The translations under genes and the position numbers were made by a program. The notes beneath the pieces are model-generated. The model saw only the letters and a list, made by a program, of their open reading frames with translations. It was not told the DNA's origin and ran no database searches. Of a stretch of DNA of 34,017 bases, positions 10,142 to 17,896 are shown one piece after another (position 1 is the first letter of the stretch; each line of letters opens with the position of its first letter). Source of the stretch: Bryobacterales bacterium. GTDB taxonomy: Bacteria; Acidobacteriota; Terriglobia; Bryobacterales; UBA6623. Where the stretch lies: assembly GCA_022825595.1 (NCBI GenBank), contig JAJDWM010000424.1, positions 1 through 34,017 on the forward strand, in the 5' to 3' direction.

Positions 10142-10491
10142 CTATAACCCACAAGAGTGCGCGCGCGCATGACCGCGATACAAGTTTGGACCTGCACGGC
10201 TGTGGAGACCTTGCGTAATCGGTAGAAGTTCGGCCTTGGCGCACACAAGCGCGAGGAGCCGCTGCAGGCATCTGGGGAGAACTAGGAGCGCACTCCGGAC
10301 ATGGTGTGGCGTGGGATAGGACGACGCCTGCACGGAAGGGATGCCAGTCGGGGAAGCGCGGCCTAGGCGGCCAACCTTGATCCGGTCGGGAGATCCCAAA
10401 CTGGCGGAACGGAACGTCGGTGTGGGCAATCCCGTCTTGGAACGAACGCTCCGTGAGTCAGGCCGAGTGGCGTGAGACTTGATCCGGTGCA

Positions 10492-12117
10492 CTACTTCGA
10501 AGCGGAAACAGCTGTTGGGCCGAAGGCTGAGCCGACGAGGATCGGTTCTCCCAGCGTCCGCACGAGTTTGACGAACGCCGTCCTAGGCTCAACACCGGCG
10601 GTCTCCGGGTTCGCGACGTCGTAGTACCAGAAGGTCTCCCCGAATTCCGCAGTTGCCTTAACCAAGTCCCGCCCGTCGAACAGCTCCGGGATCCGTCCCG
10701 AGAAGGCGAACATGCTCTCACTGCCACTGAACTCCACCACGCCTGTCTCCGCGTTCACGCCGAACACATAGGTCGCCCCATGATTCCAGCGGGCAGACTT
10801 AGACAGCACGGGCCACGCAAAATAGCCCAGCGTCTCCACCAGCAACGCCGCACAGCGCACGAATTCCTGCAGCTTCTTGGCGCTTGGTGCCTTGCCCAGG
10901 TTTGCGGCGTTCACCTCGTGCGCCGCGCAGGTGCCCGGCAAGTCAGGCGAATAATACGTTGCCCCGATGGCTGCCCGGGCTCCGTTCCATCCGATTTCCT
11001 TCACGTACGAGCTCTTCGGCTGCCGCACTCCGGTCGCAGCGTCCATGAGCGCGTGGTAGATCCAGCCCTCGTCGACCAACGACAGCAGCCTGTGCAGTTC
11101 GGATGAGTAGTCCGTTCCGAATCCGTCGATCGACCTCCCCCGCACCGTCTCCTCGAGCGAGGGGTCCAGCGGGAACACGCGTGTCCGCAAAGTGTCCCCC
11201 GACGGTTCTAGGGAATGCACGAAGACGTGGACCTCCCCGTGGTTCCAATGCCCGTCCTCGTGGAATGCGCGCCGCGCTTCTGCCTCGCCGTGCTCCAGGA
11301 CATAGGCCGCTGCGCACCGCACGAAGGCCGGCAAGTCCTCTCTGGTGCGCATCGCCCGAGCGGTCACGTAGTTCTCTGCGCAAGTCCCACGCCCGACTCC
11401 ATCCACCCGTGTGAGTGTTACCGATGCTCTCGTGAAGTAGATGTCCGTCCGAGACTCGAAGCCCGAGTCGGCTCCGAACAGCAACCATAACCGTCCATCG
11501 TCGGGTACCGCGACTGTCTCGGGCATCGGCCGGTCCTCGAAGGTCTTCAATTCCCACCGACGGGACTGCTCGCACTGCCTGGAGTTGGCAACATTGCCGA
11601 GAACCACTGCCTGCGCCCCGCCGCGGGACTGGTTCCCGATGTCGATGTTCATGCGGAGATAGGAGCCCCTTCGGACGGCAAGCGGTTCAATGGCTGACAC
11701 GCCAGCCTTGATCCAGACGCTCTCGCCGGGGGCACCACCGACACCGAAGCATCCAGCCGGCGTGTCGGTGGCGATTTCTGCGCTGAGGCTGACGCCGTAG
11801 AGCGCTCCGGGTTGTAGGCCGCCGATCGATCCCTTGAGGAACATGAACAGGTCGTCGCTGCGGTTGACTCCGGAGAGAAAGTGGCCGGCCCGCGACTGCA
11901 GCGGAGCCGGCAGCGTGCGGTGGTCAGAAGTCAGCTCGTAGATTGGCGCGTGGGCGGGGGGATAGTCTGCGAAGCCGCCCACGAATCCTTGGGGCCCGAG
12001 ATGGAAGTCGAATGTGAACGTCCGCGCATCAGGATGGTTCGTACGGCTTGGGGAAGCGAAGGCAATCGAGCTGATCAGCAAGGTTGCCGTCGTGATCACG
12101 GGTCGGCAGCGTCGCAT
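10492..12117 (-). CDS. Secreted protein: uncharacterised N-terminal domain plus two Cache-like modules, paralogous to 304-2187
   Basis: Signal-like N-terminus 'VITTATLLISSIAFASPS'; N-terminal 'FTFDFHLGPQGFVGGFADYPP..LFMFLKGSIGGLQPGALYGVSLSAEIATDTPAGCFGVGGAPGESVWIKAG..LWLLFGADSGFESRTDIYF'; C-terminal half 'TREDLPAFVRCAAAYVLEHGEAEARRAFHEDGHWNHGEVHVFV..QPKSSYVKEIGWNGARAAIGATYYSPDLPGTC' and 'ARWNHGATYVFGVNAETGVVEFS..FSGRIPELFDGRDLVKATAEFGETFWYYDVANPET', clearly homologous to the first Cache-module protein. Confidence 0.8.
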   Translation of the reverse strand: MRRCRPVITTATLLISSIAFASPSRTNHPDARTFTFDFHLGPQGFVGGFADYPPAHAPIYELTSDHRTLPAPLQSRAGHFLSGVNRSDDLFMFLKGSIGGLQPGALYGVSLSAEIATDTPAGCFGVGGAPGESVWIKAGVSAIEPLAVRRGSYLRMNIDIGNQSRGGAQAVVLGNVANSRQCEQSRRWELKTFEDRPMPETVAVPDDGRLWLLFGADSGFESRTDIYFTRASVTLTRVDGVGRGTCAENYVTARAMRTREDLPAFVRCAAAYVLEHGEAEARRAFHEDGHWNHGEVHVFVHSLEPSGDTLRTRVFPLDPSLEETVRGRSIDGFGTDYSSELHRLLSLVDEGWIYHALMDAATGVRQPKSSYVKEIGWNGARAAIGATYYSPDLPGTCAAHEVNAANLGKAPSAKKLQEFVRCAALLVETLGYFAWPVLSKSARWNHGATYVFGVNAETGVVEFSGSESMFAFSGRIPELFDGRDLVKATAEFGETFWYYDVANPETAGVEPRTAFVKLVRTLGEPILVGSAFGPTAVSASK

Positions 12118-12296
12118 TTCGGCGCATAGTATCAGACTCTTGCACGGCTCCTGTCGGCATCGGTGCCCGTATCCGACCCGACTGCATCGCTCGCAGTGAT
12201 TGGACGTTGCTCACGCGATCGTCCGCAGGACAGCTTCGTGAGGGTCTGTCATCGGGCAGAACGAGAGGCTTTGCACGCAGATCGGGAGCGTCAGCT

Positions 12297-12860
12297 TCAC
12301 GGATACGGCGACGTCGAGTGGCCGATCCTGTTCGACGACGACAAGCTCAAGAGTCGGATCCGCAGAGCGCTCCAAGTCGCTACCAACAGGCGCAGCTCTG
12401 CGCTGTCGAATGGTGGATCAGGGTAAACGACGATTCTCCGGATGCCCTGCTTGACGCTGGGTGTCGCCGTCGAGACGAGTTCAGCGGGAAGGGCCGCGAA
12501 GTGGGTGTCCAACCACCGCTCCGGCGACGCTTCGCCCCAGCGGCAACGGCGGGAGTCTGGAGTACATCGCCCAAGCCCCCCGGTGATCTTCGGAAGACGG
12601 TCCTTCGCGACCGGATCCATGCGAACAACCGGAACATTGCCGAGGTGGGGGATGGCCCTCTCGTCCCCGGTGTACAGGCGATCCACGAGGATCGTCGGCA
12701 TCCGCTCTCGCTTGGCATCGACCACCTCTCGCCTAGGTGCCGGAACCTAAGGTTTGCGGCGCCCCATGTAGATATCTGGCCCGCCCACCACCTTGCGAAA
12801 GCGGAGGGCCGCTGCAAGGAGCGTCCGAGAGTCAGGGGCTCTCAGCGCTGTCTCGGGTCT
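12297..12860 (-). pseudogene. Stop-interrupted ORF relic of unknown function (approximate boundaries)
   Basis: One minus-strand frame reads '..RTLLAAALRFRKVVGGPDIYMGRRKP*VPAPRREVVDAKRERMPTILVDRLYTGDERAIPHLGNVPVVRMDPVAKDRLPKITGGLG...QGIRRIVVYPDPPFDSAELRLLVATW..', broken only by a TAG (+ strand CTA at 12747-12749). The upstream end runs into the 3' end of the ASPIC/UnbV gene. Confidence 0.4.
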
Positions 12861-14697
12861 CGAAGCGCTGCTTCGCTGTGATCCCGTCTCCTTGTCGGGC
12901 CGTCACGAGCGTGTTCGTGTCGACCGTCCCCAAGGTGGACTCAGAACCGTCGGGCCAGCGGATCGACATTTCTGCCTTCAGGTGTTGGCCAAGGCCGAAG
13001 TGCACAGGTAGATCGCTTTGGGAGATGTGGTAGCCACCGCTGCGGACTTCGCGCATTTGGGTCGTCGTGCCTGCTCGCACGATGACGCGCGCTCCGATGG
13101 CTGCCCTACCTGCTGGAGTCCGGGCGTCGACCAACAGGGCATTGCCGACGGGTGCGAACTGCTTCAGGAGCGAGGGGTCGTCGTGCATGTTCACCGTCAC
13201 GATCTCGAGCGTTCCATCGTGGTCTAGGTCTCCAACCGCAATGCCCCGTGACGATCGATAATCGTTGATCCCAGGTCCGGCTTGGCCACTGAGGTCGTGG
13301 AACCTGCCTTGACCGTAGTTCCAGTAGACCAATCTTCGCTGGCGGAACGTCTCTCCGATTCCCGCTTGGTCGACCCGCGGATAGACGTGTCCGTTGGCCA
13401 CGAAAATGTCCTGGAAGCCGTCCTGATCAATGTCGATAAAGGCCGTGCCCCATCCCAAGAACTGCGTGTTCACCGCGAGGCCGGTCGATACAGTCTCGTC
13501 GATGAACATCTGCATTCCCTCGTTGAGGTACAGGGTGTGCGTGTCATTGGAGAAATTCGTCTTGAAGATGTCCAGGTCTCCGTCCAAGTCGAAGTCTGCG
13601 GCTGTCGTCCCCATGCCAGCCTGCTCTTGTCCGTCCATGTTGTACGCAGTTCCGGAAATGATGCCGATCTCCTCGAACTTGCCTTCTTGGTTGTGGAAGA
13701 AGAGACTTGCCGTTGAATCGCAGGAGACGTACACGTCCACCCAGCCGTCGTTGTCGAAGTCCGCAGTCAGGGGCGTGAATCCGTAGTACAGCTGCTCTGT
13801 CTGTACGCCAGCCTCTTCGGAGACGTCGCTGAAGGATCCTGTCCCATCGTTGCGGTACAGCGACATGGACTCGCCGGGGAGGCCTCGCGGTCCGCACAGC
13901 ACGGGCATTCCCTTCCATCGGCACTCGGCCCCCTCGCCGGGTTTGGGCGTCTTGTCCAGGTCGAGGCGCAGGTAGTTCGCGACGAACAGGTCCAGATCGC
14001 CATCGCGGTCGTAGTCAAGGAATGCACAGCCCGTGCCCCAGCGCCGTCCACTCTCTGCCAAGCCTCGCTGCTCGGCCTCCTCGCTGAAGCGCTTGCCCGA
14101 CTCGTTCCTATAGAGGCGGTTCTGCCCCCAATGGGGCACGAAGAGGTCCTCGAAGCCGTCGTTGTCGAAGTCCCCTGCGCAGGCTCCCTGGGCCCAGCCC
14201 GTGTGCTCGATTCCAGCCTCCTGCGTCACGTCCTCGAACTGCAGGCCGCCCAAGTTCCGAAAGAGGAAATGGCGTGGGGCCGGTCCCTCCTGCTCGAACT
14301 GGTCGGCGCCCACCAAGAGGACGTCGGCAAGCCCGTCTCGGTCATAGTCGAAGATCGCGGCCCCAGTCCCGGTGGACTCCACGATGAAGTTCTTGTGCGT
14401 CGGGGATCCGGAGACGGCTACGCCCCGTAGCCCCGATTCCTCGGCGAGATCCCGGTATTCGATCCTGGGGGCAACGATACCGTCAGGCAGCGGCCGTTTC
14501 GGCTGGGCCACCGCACCGCTAGAGGCGGAACCCTGGCCGAACGCCGTTCCCGGCGCCACGACCACCGACGCGAGGAGGGCCGCAGTCAGCGCGGCAGTCC
14601 AGACCGAGCGCATTCTCCCAACAGCATACGCAGCCTGAACCTCAGCCTCGTCCCAAAGCACTCGACCAGCCACCACTTGCCTCCTTCCGGATCTCAT
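12832..14697 (-). CDS. CRTAC1-like FG-GAP/VCBS repeat protein with C-terminal ASPIC/UnbV domain (start 14697 or 14613)
   Basis: Repeats 'FDYDRDGLADVLLVGADQ', 'GDFDNDGFEDLFVPHWGQNRLYRNE', 'LDYDRDGDLDLFVANYL', 'ADFDNDGWVDVYVSCDS', 'IDIDQDGFQDIFVANGHVYPRVDQ'; C-terminal 'LLVDARTPAGRAAIGARVIVRAGTTTQMREVRSGGYHISQSDLPVHFGLGQHLKAEMSIRWPDGSESTLGTVDTNTLVT' is ASPIC/UnbV. Confidence 0.92.
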   Translation of the reverse strand: MRSGRRQVVAGRVLWDEAEVQAAYAVGRMRSVWTAALTAALLASVVVAPGTAFGQGSASSGAVAQPKRPLPDGIVAPRIEYRDLAEESGLRGVAVSGSPTHKNFIVESTGTGAAIFDYDRDGLADVLLVGADQFEQEGPAPRHFLFRNLGGLQFEDVTQEAGIEHTGWAQGACAGDFDNDGFEDLFVPHWGQNRLYRNESGKRFSEEAEQRGLAESGRRWGTGCAFLDYDRDGDLDLFVANYLRLDLDKTPKPGEGAECRWKGMPVLCGPRGLPGESMSLYRNDGTGSFSDVSEEAGVQTEQLYYGFTPLTADFDNDGWVDVYVSCDSTASLFFHNQEGKFEEIGIISGTAYNMDGQEQAGMGTTAADFDLDGDLDIFKTNFSNDTHTLYLNEGMQMFIDETVSTGLAVNTQFLGWGTAFIDIDQDGFQDIFVANGHVYPRVDQAGIGETFRQRRLVYWNYGQGRFHDLSGQAGPGINDYRSSRGIAVGDLDHDGTLEIVTVNMHDDPSLLKQFAPVGNALLVDARTPAGRAAIGARVIVRAGTTTQMREVRSGGYHISQSDLPVHFGLGQHLKAEMSIRWPDGSESTLGTVDTNTLVTARQGDGITAKQRFETRDSAESP

Positions 14698-15992
14698 CCG
14701 ACCACAAGGCGGGCCAGCTCCTTCTCGTCAAACTCGAATCCAAGACCCGGCCCGTCGGGCACATCCACCCTACCGGGCTTGTAGGGGAGCGGGACCTTGA
14801 GGATGGCATTCCCGAATGCCCGCGCGTACGACTCGCCGCCTTCAAGGATCACAGCGTTGGGGACTGCGGCGCAAAGGTGGATGGCCGAGGCTCGGTACGG
14901 TGCAGAGCCCATCGAGGAGTGCGGCGAGAACAGGATGTTGTAGGCGTCGGCCATGATGGCAATTCGTTTCGTCTCGGTGATGCCGACGCGGGATGTGTCC
15001 GGATTGATGATGTCGCAGGCGCGGCGCTCGAAGAGGTCCCGGAACTGGAAGCGGTTCGAGTACTGCTCGCCGGCGCAGATTGGCGCGTCCATACGGTCTG
15101 CGAGGATCGCGTAGCCGCCATAGTCCTCCGGCATCAGAACGTCCTCCCACCAGCCCAGGTTCTCGATCTGGTCCAGAGTGCGGCCCACTCGGGTGGCCTC
15201 GGAAAGTGTGTATCCCGCCAGCGAGTCGACCAGAATCTGGCCCTTGCCAGCCAGCACTTCCGCAGCGGCGATGACACGGTTCACATCGCGGACTTGCTCC
15301 CCGCGACCCTTTGCGAGGCTCATCTTCTGGTTCGGAAAGCCACGCTCAAGCAGCGCGGCCGCGTTCTCCCGCACCTCTTCGGGCGGGCCACCGCCCACGC
15401 CCTGGTACGTCGGAATGCTGTCCCGGAACTTGCCGCCCAACAGCTGGTACACGGGCATCGCCGCCGCACGGCCGACAATGTCCCAGAGCGCGATGTCCAC
15501 TCCGGCCATGGCGCGCGTGAACCAGCCCGTGCCGTAGCCTCGGAGGCGCTGCGTTGAGTACATCTTTTCCCAGATGGCCTCAATGCGGCGGGCGTCCATC
15601 CCCAGCAGGATCGGTCGGAAAAGGTCCGTGAGGGCGGTCTTGACAACGCGGGGAGTCATTACCGCATGGGACTCGCCCCAGCCGACGACCCCTTGGTCTG
15701 TTGTGATGCGGACCAGCAGCGTCTGCCGGTAACCGCCCTGCCGCACGGTCTCGGCCCGCTCCAAGCGGTTCCACAGTCCGATGCCGCCGGTCGTCTGCCC
15801 GAGCGGGGTCATCGCGACGAATCGCCCCTCGGGCCCTTTCTCCGGCGGGTCCCGAAGGATTAGGGCTTCGACATCAGTAATGAGAAGCGGAACGCCGATC
15901 TTGGCGGAGGCAGCTCTGAGGCAGTCAAGGCTGGATGCGGTTGCGAGCGAGGCGCCGGCAGAGGCCTTGAGGAAGGTTCTTCGGTTCAGCAT
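14694..15992 (-). CDS. Mandelate racemase/muconate lactonizing enzyme (enolase superfamily) protein with Tat-type signal
   Basis: 'MLNRRTFLKASAGASLATASSLDCLRAASAK'; 'TDQGVVGWGESHAV', 'ALWDIVGRAAAMPVYQLLGGKFRDSIPTYQGVGGG', 'ILVDSLAGYTLSEA', 'WWEDVLMPEDYGGYAILADRMDAPICAGEQYSNRFQFRDLFERRACDIINPDTSRVGITETKRIAIMADAYNILFSPHSS', a typical MR/MLE barrel. Confidence 0.9.
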   Translation of the reverse strand: MLNRRTFLKASAGASLATASSLDCLRAASAKIGVPLLITDVEALILRDPPEKGPEGRFVAMTPLGQTTGGIGLWNRLERAETVRQGGYRQTLLVRITTDQGVVGWGESHAVMTPRVVKTALTDLFRPILLGMDARRIEAIWEKMYSTQRLRGYGTGWFTRAMAGVDIALWDIVGRAAAMPVYQLLGGKFRDSIPTYQGVGGGPPEEVRENAAALLERGFPNQKMSLAKGRGEQVRDVNRVIAAAEVLAGKGQILVDSLAGYTLSEATRVGRTLDQIENLGWWEDVLMPEDYGGYAILADRMDAPICAGEQYSNRFQFRDLFERRACDIINPDTSRVGITETKRIAIMADAYNILFSPHSSMGSAPYRASAIHLCAAVPNAVILEGGESYARAFGNAILKVPLPYKPGRVDVPDGPGLGFEFDEKELARLVVG

Positions 15993-16126
15993 GATTCACT
16001 TCGAGCGAGGCCGAGTACCGGCCCCATTGAAAGGGTACTTCCCGGTTGCTCGGTTCACCTTCTCCGCGTCATCCGACGTAACGGCGAACGACTCCGCAAG
16101 CATGGCCGCAGATCGCGGTAGGTCGT

Positions 16127-17896
16127 TCAGGCTGTGGTCGCGCCCGTGCCTCTGGGAGCGTACGCGTGGGACGCGTACTGCAACACCATCCTGCGGGTGT
16201 TAAAGAACGATCCGTTGAGCGCGATCGCGGACCGCATCACTTCGCCGTAGGCATTCGGGCGTTCGTAGAACAGGGGGACCGTGACGCGCTCCAGCTTGTC
16301 GTATAGGGCGTGCGCGACGCTTGCTTCATCGTCGAGTGCTCCCCGGTAGTTCGCTGCGGACCACCCTGTGACTCCTTCGACGTGCCCCTCGAGCCACCAG
16401 CCGTCCAGCACGCTGAGGCTGGGCACACCATTCAGTGCCGCCTTCATCCCGCTGGTCCCGGATGCCTCGCGAGTCTTCTCGGGGGCGTTAAGCCAGAGGT
16501 CCGATCCGCTAGTGAGGATCCTCCCCAGCTCCATTTCATAATTCTCGACATACACCACGGGCACGTCTGCGCCGAGCGCCCGAGCAGCCTCGTGCACGTC
16601 CCGGATCATCTGTCTTCCGCCCTCGTCGCGCGGGTGCGCCTTACCGGAGTAGACCAGTTGGAAACGGCCCACTCGCTTCGCGATCCAGCGCAGTCGCTCC
16701 AAGCTGTGGAACACGAGTGCGGCTCGCTTGTAGGGAGTGGCCCGCCGGGCGAATCCGATCGTGAGCACTTCGGAGCTGAGCTGGACTCCAGTTCGGCGAT
16801 GCACTTCCTTGATAAGCGCTTGCTTCGCATCCCAGTGAGCGGCGAGCACCTCCGCAACGGGAATGGCCGTCGCATAGCGCAGGTAGAGGCTGTCCGTTCG
16901 CCACTCCGGAATGTGGCGGTCGAAAAGGTCGCGCATCGGGCGGGCGGCCCAAGTGACTGCGTGTATCCCGTTGGTGACGGCTCGCACACGGTAGCGAGGA
17001 AACATCTCCTGAGAGACTGACTGGTGGATCCTCGCGACGCCGTTTGCGAATCGAGAGCACTCGAAGGCCAGTCGGGTCATGTTCAACACGTCGCCCGCCA
17101 GTAGGCCAGCGGAGTCCAGCAGGGCTGTCCGGGACTCCCCCAGCACACGCTCGACCAAGGTTCGGTGAAAGCGATCGTGGCCCGCAGGCACGGGTGTATG
17201 GGTGGTGAAGACGCACCGGTCGCGGACCGACGCCAAATCCTCAGGCGTGGCCCGATGGTCACCCCGAGCCGTGACCTTCCCTTCCAGCAGAGCCAGGCCG
17301 AGCAGCGAGGAATGGCCCTCGTTCATGTGGTAGACCTCTACCCCGCCGTGGCCGAGCCGCGCCAGGATCCGCTGTCCCCCGATGCCGAGGATGGCCTCTT
17401 GGCAGAGGCGGTAGCGGTCGTCGCCCCCGTACAGGTGGTGCGTGAGGCCTCGGTCCTGTTCGGCGTTGCTTGAGATGTCAGTGTCCAGCAGGTACACCGG
17501 CACGACGTGTCCCGTAATCCCGCGAATGGAGTAGCGCCAGCACGCGATCGTGACCCTGCGCCCCTCGATGTGCACCGAGGTCCGAGCATCCATGCGCTCC
17601 AAGCTGTGCTCAGGTACCCAATCTGCGTCTTGCTCGCTCTGCTCTCCGTCCGGGCCGATGGATTGCCGGAAGTAGCCCTTACGGTAAAGAAGCGTTACGC
17701 CCGCCATGCGGACTCCGAGATCAGCTGCGGACCGTAGGGTGTCGCCCGCCAAGACTCCGAGGCCTCCTGAATACGTCGGGATGTCGGACTTCAGACCCAC
17801 TTCCATCGAGAAGTAGGCCACTGTTGGGCTCACGGTTCCGTTGCCGCGGCCAACGGGAGCCGCTAGGGAAGGGTCTGCCTGTGGGTAGGGATTCAT
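16127..17896 (-). CDS. glgP: Alpha-glucan (glycogen) phosphorylase, GT35, short form
   Basis: 'VAYFSMEVGLKSDIPTYSGGLGVLAGDTLRSAADLGVRMAGVTLLYRKGYF', 'YHMNEGHSSLLGLALLEG', 'FTTHTPVPAGHDRF', 'PLP-site 'WLNAPEKTREASGTSGMKAALNGVPSLSVLDGWWLEG'. Confidence 0.95.
   Translation of the reverse strand: MNPYPQADPSLAAPVGRGNGTVSPTVAYFSMEVGLKSDIPTYSGGLGVLAGDTLRSAADLGVRMAGVTLLYRKGYFRQSIGPDGEQSEQDADWVPEHSLERMDARTSVHIEGRRVTIACWRYSIRGITGHVVPVYLLDTDISSNAEQDRGLTHHLYGGDDRYRLCQEAILGIGGQRILARLGHGGVEVYHMNEGHSSLLGLALLEGKVTARGDHRATPEDLASVRDRCVFTTHTPVPAGHDRFHRTLVERVLGESRTALLDSAGLLAGDVLNMTRLAFECSRFANGVARIHQSVSQEMFPRYRVRAVTNGIHAVTWAARPMRDLFDRHIPEWRTDSLYLRYATAIPVAEVLAAHWDAKQALIKEVHRRTGVQLSSEVLTIGFARRATPYKRAALVFHSLERLRWIAKRVGRFQLVYSGKAHPRDEGGRQMIRDVHEAARALGADVPVVYVENYEMELGRILTSGSDLWLNAPEKTREASGTSGMKAALNGVPSLSVLDGWWLEGHVEGVTGWSAANYRGALDDEASVAHALYDKLERVTVPLFYERPNAYGEVMRSAIALNGSFFNTRRMVLQYASHAYAPRGTGATTA

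Noticed and set aside
10158-10169. Perfect 12-bp palindrome TGCGCGCGCGCA just upstream of the DUF1553 start
   Set aside because: Short alternating GC tract in a GC-rich genome; could form Z-DNA, but there is no independent evidence of a regulatory role.
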